Source: Methylobacterium currus | Lineage (GTDB): Bacteria > Pseudomonadota > Alphaproteobacteria > Rhizobiales > Beijerinckiaceae | Length of the DNA: 64,000 nucleotides | Direction of reading: 5' to 3' | NCBI RefSeq assembly: GCF_003058325.1 | Contig: NZ_CP028843.1 | Span: forward strand, 5,511,001-5,575,000 | Shown here: positions 46,350-54,002 of the stretch, piece by piece | How the letters are laid out: each line of letters opens with the position of its first letter | Numbering within the stretch: position 1 is the first letter of the stretch | Position numbers and translations under genes: made by a program | Notes under the pieces: model-generated | What the model was told of the DNA's origin: nothing | Seen by the model: only the letters and a program-made list of their open reading frames with translations | Database searches by the model: none

Positions 46350-48428
46350 TCAGCCCTTCTTCTTCGCCGCTTGAGCGCGCGCGGCCTCCAGCACCTTCTC
46401 CGGCGTGAAGCCGAACTTGGTCTGCAGGTCCTTGATCGGCGCCGAGGAGCCGAAGGTGTGCATCCCCAGGATCGTGCCGGTGCTGCCGGCATAGCGGTCC
46501 CAGCCGATCACCGAGCCCTGCTCGACCGCGACGCGGGCCGTCACCTCGGGCGGCAGCACGCTGTTGCGGTAGGCCTCGTCCTGCTGCTCGAACAGGTCCC
46601 AGGACGGCATCGACACCACCCGGGCCTTCACGCCCTCGGCCGTGAGGGCCTCGTAGGCGCCGAGGCAGAGCTGCACCTCGGAGCCGGTGCCGATCAGGAT
46701 CACGTCCGGCTTCGGCTCGTCGGCCCCGGCCAGCACGTAGGCGCCCTTGGCGGTGCCGGAGGCCGGGGCGTACTTGTCCCGGTCGACCGTCGGCAGGGGC
46801 TGGCGGCTCAGCGCCAGCACCGCCGGCTGGTGCTTGAGCCGCATGATGACGCGATAGGCTTCCGCCACCTCGTTGGCGTCGGCCGGCCGGAAGGTGACGA
46901 GGCCGGGGATCGCCCGCAGGGCCAGCAGGTGCTCCACCGGCTGGTGGGTCGGCCCGTCCTCGCCCACGCCGATCGAGTCGTGGGTGAAGACGTGGAAGAC
47001 CGGCAGCTCCATCAGGGCGGCGAGCCGGATCGGCGGGCGCATGTAGTCGGAGAAGACCAGGAAGGTGGCGCCGTAGGCGCGCAGGCCGACGAGGCCGAGG
47101 CCGTTGACGATCGAGCCCATCGCGTGCTCGCGCACGCCGAAATGGATGTTGCGCCCGCCGGGGGTGAACGGCCCGAGGGTGCCGGCCTCCGGGCTCTCGA
47201 GCTTGGTCTTGTTCGACGGCGCGAGATCGGCCGAGCCGCCGAGCAGCCACGGCACCCGGTTGGCGATGGCGTTGAGCACCTTGCCGGAGGATTCGCGGGT
47301 GGCGAGGCCCTTGGCGTCGGCCGGGAAGACCGGGATGTCGGCGTCCCACCCCTCCGGCAGCTCGCCGTCGAGGTACGTCGCGAGATCCTTGGCGAGGGCG
47401 GCGTCGCCCGCCTTCACCTCCTCGACCAGCGCCAGCCACTCCTCGCGCAGGGCCTTGCCGCGGGCGCCGATGCCCTGACGGAAATTGTCGTAGACGCCGT
47501 CCGGCACCAGGAACTGGGAATCCTCCGGCCAGCCATAGGCGCGCTTGGCGCCCTTGACCTCGTCGGGGCCGAGGGCGTCCGAATGGGCCTTCGGGGTGCC
47601 CTGCTTCGTCGGCGCGCCGTAGCCGATCACCGAGTTGACGATGATCAGCGTCGGGCGGTCACCCGATTGCAGGAAGGTCTCGAGGGCGTGGGAGACCGCC
47701 ACCGTGTCGTTGGCGTCGGCGACGCGCAGGACCTGCCAGCCATAAGCCAGGAAACGGGCGGCGACCTCCTCGCTGAAGGCGAGGTCGGTATGGCCCTCGA
47801 TGGTGATGGTGTTGTTGTCGTAGATCCAGCACAGGTTCGACAGGCGCAGGTGCCCGGCGATCGAGGCGGCCTCGGCCGAGACGCCCTCCATCAGGTCGCC
47901 GTCGCTGCACAGGGCATAGACGTTGTAGTCGAAGAGCGGACGGTCGCCATAGGCCAGGCGCTCGCCGAGGAAGCGGCCGCCCATCGCCATGCCGACCGAG
48001 TTCGCCACGCCCTGGCCGAGCGGCCCGGTGGTCACCTCGACGCCGGTGGTGAAGTGGTACTCGGGGTGGCCCGGGGTGCGGCTGTCGAGCTGGCGGAACG
48101 TCTTGATGTCCTCCAGGCTCACCGCCGGGGCGTTGCCGCCATCCTTCTCCGCCACCTCGGCGAGGTGGAGCAGGCTGTAGAGCAGCATCGAGGCGTGGCC
48201 GACCGACAGCACGAAGCGGTCGCGGTTGGGCCAGTGCGGGTTCGCGGGGTCGTAGCGGAGGTAGTGGTTCCACAGGGTGAAGGCGACCGGGGCGAGCCCG
48301 AGGGGGGCGCCGGCATGGCCCGAATTCGCCTTCTGCACCGCATCGATCGTCAGCGTGCGGATCGTGTCGATGCTGCGCTGGTCGATCTCGCTGGTGCCGG
48401 CCTTCGGCTTGGTGTCGGCTGCGCTCAT
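46350..48428 (-). CDS. tkt: transketolase
   Basis: Thiamine-diphosphate enzyme transferring two-carbon ketol units in the pentose phosphate and Calvin-type pathways. The 692-residue product has the ThDP motif GDGDLMEGVSAEAASIAGHL-type segment (read as CSDGDLMEG, about 155), catalytic His in HAGAPLG, and the pyrimidine-domain Glu in FGVREHAMG. Three-domain length is standard. Downstream of a GH15 gene by 40 bp in the same direction. Could serve formaldehyde or sugar carbon rearrangement. Confidence 0.95.
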   Translation of the reverse strand: MSAADTKPKAGTSEIDQRSIDTIRTLTIDAVQKANSGHAGAPLGLAPVAFTLWNHYLRYDPANPHWPNRDRFVLSVGHASMLLYSLLHLAEVAEKDGGNAPAVSLEDIKTFRQLDSRTPGHPEYHFTTGVEVTTGPLGQGVANSVGMAMGGRFLGERLAYGDRPLFDYNVYALCSDGDLMEGVSAEAASIAGHLRLSNLCWIYDNNTITIEGHTDLAFSEEVAARFLAYGWQVLRVADANDTVAVSHALETFLQSGDRPTLIIVNSVIGYGAPTKQGTPKAHSDALGPDEVKGAKRAYGWPEDSQFLVPDGVYDNFRQGIGARGKALREEWLALVEEVKAGDAALAKDLATYLDGELPEGWDADIPVFPADAKGLATRESSGKVLNAIANRVPWLLGGSADLAPSNKTKLESPEAGTLGPFTPGGRNIHFGVREHAMGSIVNGLGLVGLRAYGATFLVFSDYMRPPIRLAALMELPVFHVFTHDSIGVGEDGPTHQPVEHLLALRAIPGLVTFRPADANEVAEAYRVIMRLKHQPAVLALSRQPLPTVDRDKYAPASGTAKGAYVLAGADEPKPDVILIGTGSEVQLCLGAYEALTAEGVKARVVSMPSWDLFEQQDEAYRNSVLPPEVTARVAVEQGSVIGWDRYAGSTGTILGMHTFGSSAPIKDLQTKFGFTPEKVLEAARAQAAKKKG

Positions 48429-48468
48429 CTCAGGGCCTCGTCGAGTGAAAGGGTCCGGGCCCCGCGCC

Positions 48469-50370
48469 TCACGACGCGGGGCCCTGAGCCGCCTGCGGGG
48501 GCATCACGGGCTGCACGCCCGGATGGCCCGACGGGTCGGAGTCTCCGCCGCGCTCCTTAGCGGGTCCGATCGTCCGACTGAAGTTCAGAAGCGTGTTGAC
48601 GAGCGCGACATGGCTGAACGCCTGCGGAAAATTCCCGACCTGGCGCTTGCGCACCGGGTCGTACTCCTCCGCGAGGAGCCCGACATCGTTGCACAGGCCC
48701 AGCAGCCGCTCGATCAGGGCGCGGGCCTCGTCGCGCCGGCCGAGCCCGATCAGGTTGTCGGCGTACCAGAAGCTGCACGGCAGGAAGGCGCCCTCGCCGG
48801 CCGGCAGGCCGTCGGTGGTCTGGCCATGGGTGTCGTAGCGCAGGATGAAGCCCTCGTGCATCAGGTCGCGGCCGATCGCCTCGACGGTGCCGACGACCCG
48901 CGGGTCGTCCTGGGGCAGGAAGCCCATATGGGCGATGAGCAGCAGGCTCGCGTCGAGGTCCTTCGCGCCGTAATACTGCACGAAGCTGTTCAGCTCGGGG
49001 TCGAAGCCCTTCTCGCAGACCTCGCGGTGGATCAGGTCGCGGACGCCGCGCCAGCGCTGGACCGCCTCGCCGTCGCCGGCTTTCGGCTCGTCGGCCGCCT
49101 GGCCCCGGCGGGAGACTTGGTCCTCGTAGAACCGGATCGCCCGGTCGAAGGCGACCCAGGCCATCACCTTCGAGTGGACGAAGTGCTTGCGCCCGCCGCG
49201 CACCTCCCAGATGCCCTCGTCGGGCTCGCGCCAGACCCGCTCCAGGTGGTCGAGCAGGGCGCGCCCGACCCGCACGCCGGATTCGTCGGCCAGCATGCCG
49301 CGCTGATGGGCCTGGAACAGGGCGTCGAACAGCTCGCCGTAGACGTCGAGCTGGAATTGCTGGGCTGCGGCGTTGCCGACCCGCACGGGTCGCGAGCCCT
49401 CGTAGCCGGGCAGCCAGTCGAGCTCGATCTCGGGCAGCAGCCGCTCGCCGGCGATGCCGTAGAGGATGTGGGCCTGCTCGGGGCTGCCCGCCACCGCCCG
49501 GGTGAGCCAGTCGCGCCAGGCCCGGGCCTCGTCGATGTAGCCGGCATCCATCAGCGCCAGCAGCGTGAAGGTCGAATCGCGCAGCCAGCAGAACCGGTAA
49601 TCCCAGTTGCGCACGCCGCCGATCTCCTCGGGCAGCGAGGTCGTGGGCGCCGCCACGATGCCGCCGGTCGGCCGGTAGATCAGCGCCTTCAGGGTCAGGA
49701 GCGAGCGGGTCAGCACCGCGTCCCAGGGCGTGCCGCCGTGGCAGCGCTGGCACCAGGAGCGCCACCAGGTGGTGGCGCTGGCCAGCATCTTGCGCGGCTC
49801 GATCGGGGCCGGATCCTCCTCGTGCGAGAGGCCGTAGCTCAGCACGAAGGCGACGCTCTGCCCGGCCTCGACGGTGAACTCGGACACCGTCGTCTGACCG
49901 ACGCCCTTGAGCGGCGCACGGGTGCGCAGGACGAGCTTGTTCGGGCCGGCGATGGCCCGCAGGTCGTCGTTCTCGCTGCGCGACACCCAGGGGATGGCGG
50001 AGCCGTAATCGAAGCGCACCACCAGGTCCATGCGCATCGCCACCCGGCCGCGCAGGCCCTCGACGAGGCGCACCAGGTGGGTGCCGTCCTCGACCGGCAT
50101 GTAGTCGATCACCCGCACCGCGCCCTCGGCGGTCTCGTGGGTGGTCTCCAGCACCAGCGTGTTGTCGCGGTAGCGCCGCGTGCTCGTCGCGTCGCCGGAG
50201 GGCGCGATGCGCCAGTGGCCGTGATCCGCGCGGGTGCCGAGCAGGGCCGCGAAACACGCCGAGGCGTCGAAGCGCGGCCAGCACAGCCAGTCCACGCTGC
50301 CGTCGCGCCCGATCAGCGCGGCGCTGCGCCCGTCGCCGACGAGCGCGTAATCCTCGATGAGCAACGCCAT
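48469..50370 (-). CDS. glycoside hydrolase family 15 protein
   Basis: A 633-residue cytoplasmic GH15 enzyme (glucoamylase/trehalase type). N-terminal beta-sandwich (about 1-240: IEDYALVGDGRSAALIGRDGSVDWLCWPRFD) and an (alpha/alpha)6 barrel with GGVRNWDYRFCWLRDS (about 255-270), a likely catalytic Glu in PEEIGG or nearby, and DEGIWEVRGG plus HSKVMAWVAFDRA. Several bacterial members hydrolyse trehalose; otsB nearby makes that attractive but unproven. Tandem with tkt. Confidence 0.9.
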   Translation of the reverse strand: MALLIEDYALVGDGRSAALIGRDGSVDWLCWPRFDASACFAALLGTRADHGHWRIAPSGDATSTRRYRDNTLVLETTHETAEGAVRVIDYMPVEDGTHLVRLVEGLRGRVAMRMDLVVRFDYGSAIPWVSRSENDDLRAIAGPNKLVLRTRAPLKGVGQTTVSEFTVEAGQSVAFVLSYGLSHEEDPAPIEPRKMLASATTWWRSWCQRCHGGTPWDAVLTRSLLTLKALIYRPTGGIVAAPTTSLPEEIGGVRNWDYRFCWLRDSTFTLLALMDAGYIDEARAWRDWLTRAVAGSPEQAHILYGIAGERLLPEIELDWLPGYEGSRPVRVGNAAAQQFQLDVYGELFDALFQAHQRGMLADESGVRVGRALLDHLERVWREPDEGIWEVRGGRKHFVHSKVMAWVAFDRAIRFYEDQVSRRGQAADEPKAGDGEAVQRWRGVRDLIHREVCEKGFDPELNSFVQYYGAKDLDASLLLIAHMGFLPQDDPRVVGTVEAIGRDLMHEGFILRYDTHGQTTDGLPAGEGAFLPCSFWYADNLIGLGRRDEARALIERLLGLCNDVGLLAEEYDPVRKRQVGNFPQAFSHVALVNTLLNFSRTIGPAKERGGDSDPSGHPGVQPVMPPQAAQGPAS

Positions 50371-50453
50371 GATGCGTCCCGAACAGAGCCGTGACGCCGT
50401 TAGCTAGAGCGGCCTTCCTCCCGGGCCAACCCGAGCCTCGCCAGCCCGCGGGC

Positions 50454-51113
50454 TCAGCGCCGGCGGTCGATGAGGTCGATCATCGCCGCACCCGCATTGG
50501 TCATGCCGTCGCCGAGCGCCGCCATGGTCTGCGTCACCATCCGGCCGGTCGGCGCGAAGGGCAGCCAGGGGGCGGAATGCTCCGGCTCCGCCCCGGTGCT
50601 CGCCGTGCGGGTCGCCGGCGCCGGTTTCTCGACGGCCGGGTTCCGGACCTTGAGGTCGTCGGGCCGGGCCGGCGGGCGCAGGTCAGCGAGCGCCGGCACT
50701 GCCCGGGGACGCGGCGCGGCCGTGCGGCGCGGAGCCTTGCCCTCCTGCCTGACCTCGTGCCTGCCGCCCTGGCCGGTCTCCTGGCTCGGCAGCACCGGCA
50801 TGGCCGCCTCGGCCGGCAGGCCGGCGATCAGCGGGAATTGCTGCTCGAACTCGAGCGGGTAGGGCGCACGCACCCGCCCGTCGCCCTCCGGGACGATGCG
50901 GAAGAGGTCGCTGCCTGGCGGCAGCGGCTGCATGGCGGCGACGTGGCCTTCCGGCGCCCGCGGCGGCGCCTCGCGCCAGTACAGCGAGCCCGCCGCGAGG
51001 CAGACCGCGACGCAGGCGGTGGGCAGGAGCGGCAGGTAGCCGCGCGAGGCACCGGGCAGGCTTCCGAGCGCGCTCGTCTCCGCCGGCTTGCGCATCCGCC
51101 CGTTCTGCCGCAT
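50454..51113 (-). CDS. hypothetical single-pass membrane protein
   Basis: About 219 residues, unrecognised. One N-terminal membrane anchor (about 25-45, GYLPLLPTACVAVCLAAGSLYW) and a long Pro/Arg/Ala-rich periplasmic part, probably disordered. The ATG at 51113 has GGAGG five bases upstream; ATG at 51134 is possible. It is divergent from nasT across about 225 bp. No functional link is apparent. Confidence 0.62.
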   Translation of the reverse strand: MRQNGRMRKPAETSALGSLPGASRGYLPLLPTACVAVCLAAGSLYWREAPPRAPEGHVAAMQPLPPGSDLFRIVPEGDGRVRAPYPLEFEQQFPLIAGLPAEAAMPVLPSQETGQGGRHEVRQEGKAPRRTAAPRPRAVPALADLRPPARPDDLKVRNPAVEKPAPATRTASTGAEPEHSAPWLPFAPTGRMVTQTMAALGDGMTNAGAAMIDLIDRRR

Positions 51114-51337
51114 CCGAACCTCCCGCTCGACCATGGCCGGAATGAAGCGCAGGTTTCGGGCCGAAGCGGGGCCGTTTCTTTGCGGTTTCGTGTCGATGGG
51201 CCGATCCGGGGCCGATCCGTACCCTCCGGGGGGTGCCGCGCGGGCCTGTCCCGGGGTAAGGAGTATCCCCGCCGCCTCGTCTCCGACCTGGGCCGAAAGC
51301 CGTCCCGGGCCCGATATTTGCGTGATCCGACGCCGAC

Positions 51338-51964
51338 ATGCCCGACCGCGCAACCCCCTCGGCCCCGCCCGCCCCGTCCTCCGGGGACAGCCTCGTCATC
51401 GCCGTCGTCGACCCGAGCCGCGCCCGGGCCGCGATCCTGGAGGAGGGCCTGCGCGCCGTCGAGGGCGCCCGGGTGGTGGTGATCCCCGACACCGCCGACC
51501 TCCTCGACCGGCTCTCCGCCCTCTCCCCCGACGTGGTGGTGATCCACCTCGAGAGCCCGAGCCGCGACCTCCTGGAGCAGATGTTCGGGGTCTCGCGCCT
51601 GGTGGAGCGCCCGGTGGCGATGTTCGTCGACCGCTCGGACGCGCCGATGATGCAGGCGGCGGTGGATGCCGGCATCTCGGCCTACATCGTCGACGGCCTG
51701 CGCGCCGAGCGGATCAAGCCGATCATCGAGATCGCGATTCTGCGCTTCAACGCCTTCGCGCGGCTCCAGCGCGAGCTCTCCGAGGCGCGGAGCGAGCTCG
51801 CCGACCGCAAGCTGATCGAGCGCGCCAAGGGTATCCTGATGAGCGCCAAGGGCCTGACCGAGGACGAGGCCTACAAGCAGCTCCGGCGCAAGGCCATGAA
51901 CGAGAAGCGCAAGATCGTCGACATCGCCCGCGCCATCGTCACCGCCGCGGACCTGCTCGGATGA
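51338..51964 (+). CDS. nasT: NasT-type ANTAR antiterminator
   Basis: RNA-binding positive regulator of nitrate assimilation. 208 residues: receiver-like domain (about 18-135) and ANTAR domain (about 145-205, RKLIERAKGILMSAKGLTEDEAYKQLRRKAM). Known NasT proteins bind twin hairpins in the leader of nitrate genes and are held inactive by NasS without nitrate. The residue at the phosphoacceptor position is His70 (VVVIHLESPSRD), consistent with control by NasS instead of a kinase. ATGA overlap with nasS. A matching RNA target is at 56321-56365. Confidence 0.93.
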   Translation: MPDRATPSAPPAPSSGDSLVIAVVDPSRARAAILEEGLRAVEGARVVVIPDTADLLDRLSALSPDVVVIHLESPSRDLLEQMFGVSRLVERPVAMFVDRSDAPMMQAAVDAGISAYIVDGLRAERIKPIIEIAILRFNAFARLQRELSEARSELADRKLIERAKGILMSAKGLTEDEAYKQLRRKAMNEKRKIVDIARAIVTAADLLG

Positions 51965-52965
51965 GGCTCCAGCTCGGCTATGTCCCGCTCACCGACGCCG
52001 CGGTGCTGATCGCCGCGGTGGAGCGCGGCTTCACGGCGGCGGAGGGGCTGGAGGTCGATCTCGTCGCCGAGCCGTCCTGGGCGACCCTGCGCGACCGCCT
52101 GGCGCTCGGCCTCCTCGACGGCGCCCACATGCTGGCGCCGCTGGCGCTCGCCTGCCACCTCGGCTTGAGCGGACCGCAGGCCCGCCTGATCGCGCCGGCG
52201 GCGCTCGCCCGCAACGGCAACGCCGTGACCCTGTCGCTGCCGCTCTGGCAGGCACTCGATGCCGCTTCCGACGCCTTGGCCGACATTGCCCGGGCCCTCG
52301 CCCGGGTGGCCGAGTCCCGCGCGGCCGAAGGCCGGCCGCTCACGCTCGCCACCGTGCATCCGTTCTCCAGCCACACCTACCAATGGCGGCGCCTCCTGGC
52401 GCTGGGCGGCAGCGCGCTTTCGGCGGTGCGCCTCGTCGTGGTGCCGCCGCCCCGCACCGTCGAGGCGCTGGAGCGCGGCCTGATCGACGGGTTCTGCGTC
52501 GGCGCGCCCTGGAGCACCGTCGCGGTCGAGGCCGGGGTCGGCCGCATCGCGGCTCTGGGCGCCACGATCGCACCGGACTGCCCGGAGAAGGTGCTGGCGC
52601 TCCCCGCCGACATGGAGGACCGGGCGGCGCCCCTGCTGCGCGCGGTGAAGCGCGCGGCGCGCTGGTGCGGCGAGCCGCAGAATCGCGAGGAACTGGCCGC
52701 GCTCCTCGGGAGCCCGCGCCATCTCGGGCTCGATCCGGCGCTGATCCTGCGCGGGCTCGCCGGGTCGCTGCGGCTCGCGCCGGGCGGGCCGGTCGTGGAG
52801 GTCGCGGATTACCTGGTGCTAGGCGAGGCAGAACTCACCCCCGATCCGGCGGCGCTCAGGTGGATATTTGAGGAGATGCTGGCAGCAGGTCAGGTTGGGC
52901 TGAAAGCCACACCGGTAGATGCAGCTGGATTATACCGGGGTGATTTATTGGCGGGCGATTCGTAG
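51961..52965 (+). CDS. nasS: NasS nitrate sensor (NrtA-like, cytoplasmic)
   Basis: 334 residues related to the NrtA/CmpA nitrate-bicarbonate binding proteins but without a signal peptide (MRLQLGYVPLTDAAVLIAAVERGF), as expected for NasS, which binds NasT in the cytoplasm and lets go when nitrate binds. Motifs FCVGAPWSTVAVEAG and PEKVLALPADM are typical. Start overlaps the nasT stop. The last 34 codons, from about 52861, switch abruptly to AT-rich third positions (17 of 34 end in G/C against 25 of the preceding 30) although the protein continues normally; this is the left edge of the AT-rich island. Confidence 0.92.
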   Translation: MRLQLGYVPLTDAAVLIAAVERGFTAAEGLEVDLVAEPSWATLRDRLALGLLDGAHMLAPLALACHLGLSGPQARLIAPAALARNGNAVTLSLPLWQALDAASDALADIARALARVAESRAAEGRPLTLATVHPFSSHTYQWRRLLALGGSALSAVRLVVVPPPRTVEALERGLIDGFCVGAPWSTVAVEAGVGRIAALGATIAPDCPEKVLALPADMEDRAAPLLRAVKRAARWCGEPQNREELAALLGSPRHLGLDPALILRGLAGSLRLAPGGPVVEVADYLVLGEAELTPDPAALRWIFEEMLAAGQVGLKATPVDAAGLYRGDLLAGDS

Positions 52966-53097
52966 ATACATTAAAGTAGATAGGTGCTAGCATAATTTTT
53001 AATATTAATGATATATATTTAATTGATAAATTTACTAGGCAATCTCGATTGATCATATTTCTCATATATATAAACCGTATGCAATAATAAAGAAGAT
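52966..53097. other. AT-rich spacer at the island's left side
   Basis: About 130 bp of very AT-rich sequence (TTTTTAATATTAATGATATATA and similar) between the nasS stop and the IS1-family element. No gene seen. Confidence 0.6.
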
Positions 53098-53105
53098 GTT
53101 TGAGG
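53098..53105. repeat. target site duplication, left copy
   Basis: GTTTGAGG, identical to 53882-53889 on the other side of the IS element. Eight bases is a normal duplication length for IS1-family elements. Confidence 0.85.
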
Positions 53106-53881
53106 GAGGGTTTTAGGTTAGCATAGAGAGCAGGTCGCTGATCCTGCAGTTTCCGGCGAAACGGGCGAAGAGGGCGAGGCTGACGTCCACCATGCGCTTG
53201 GCTTTCGAGACCACGATTGAGCGGCGTCGAAAGCGGGCGAGCCAATGCCGCTGCCGGGCGTTGTCCCGCTCGATGCTGTGGGTCTCGTCCTTGCCCGTAT
53301 AGTGCTGCCCGATCGGCAACAGCGCGGTGTAGGCAGCGTAGGCGTCCGTGCAGTAGAGCCGGGTGCGCCAGCGCTGCAGCCGTTGGATCAGGCGCTCGCA
53401 GGTGGCCTTGTCACGACCGCCGCATTCCCAGTCCACCAACTGCCCTGAAGCACGATCCCAAGCTTTCCAGATCCAGAGCGGCTCGGACTTTTTTTCACAT
53501 AGTGCCACATCTCATCAAGCTCGATCACCACCGCCCGGCCTTCCGGCTCGGGCTTGTGCGCGTAGGCGGCGGCGAACTGCTCCAGCCAAGCCTGGATCGT
53601 CGGTGTCGAGACACCGAGCAGCTTGGCGGTGCGGTTCATCGACAAGCCGCTGACATACAGCAGGACCGCGGTGGCCTTCATGGCCAGCGGCTTGCCGCGG
53701 GCGGGCGTGTCGGTGAAGTTCAGGCCACAGGCCTTGCACCGATACCGCTGCTTGGAGCGCATCAGCCCATTTTTGACGTGCTCCTCACTGCCACAACGCT
53801 TGCACTGCAGACCCATGACCCACCTCCCGCCGAATGCGCTCGGCGAGGAAGATAGGTCATCTATGCAGCCCTAAAACCCTC
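53106..53881 (-). mobile_element. IS1-family insertion sequence, 776 bp
   Basis: Complete element: inverted ends GAGGGTTTTAGGttaGCATAGA (left) and GAGGGTTTTAGGgctGCATAGA (right, reverse complement) with 19 of 22 matches, an intact two-frame transposase, and an exact 8-bp target duplication. Size is close to that of IS1 (768 bp). It is GC-rich and stands out inside AT-rich island DNA, so it inserted after the island's composition was set, upstream of the ATPase operon's own promoter. Confidence 0.92.
53113..53816 (-). CDS. IS1-family transposase (programmed -1 frameshift)
   Basis: Two overlapping frames. The first (start 53816) encodes a C4 zinc ribbon (CKRCGS...YRCKACG) and HTH. It shifts to the second at a run of seven A on the coding strand (53489-53495) where AAA AAA can slip by -1, giving MWHYVKKKSEPLWIWKAWD. 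The second frame supplies the rest of the DDE domain (first Asp in ELDEMW, second in CTDAYAAY, Glu in HSIERDNARQR). The fusion is about 234 residues, the size of InsAB'. It appears functional. Confidence 0.88.
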
Positions 53882-53889
53882 GTTTGAGG
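53882..53889. repeat. target site duplication, right copy
   Basis: GTTTGAGG, matching 53098-53105. Removing 53106-53889 restores a continuous AT-rich sequence upstream of the ATPase operon. Confidence 0.85.
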
Positions 53890-53936
53890 AGTTTCATGCT
53901 CAGATAGGGGCAGTTGTTGATGTTTTTATGTTCCGC

Positions 53937-53965
53937 TTGCGACAGCCGCACGATTGTACTATAAT
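53937..53965 (+). promoter_or_regulatory. sigma-70-type promoter of the ATPase operon
   Basis: -35 TTGCGA (53937-53942), 17-bp spacer, perfect -10 TATAAT (53960-53965). Transcription should start near 53972. This lies inside the island right of the IS element, so expression does not depend on the insertion, and it places the earlier in-frame ATG (53928) outside the transcript. Confidence 0.75.
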
Positions 53966-54002
53966 CCTAGTTCAACGTGGAGGATATAGTTGTGAGGATG
54001 CA

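Noticed and set aside
53113..53816. Transposase as a frameshifted pseudogene
   Set aside because: The slip site, catalytic residues and total length fit a programmed frameshift in a complete element.
53928..54002. Extended N-terminus for the AAA ATPase from ATG 53928
   Set aside because: It would start upstream of the -10 box; the ATG at 54003 has a ribosome site and gives the canonical N-terminal strand.
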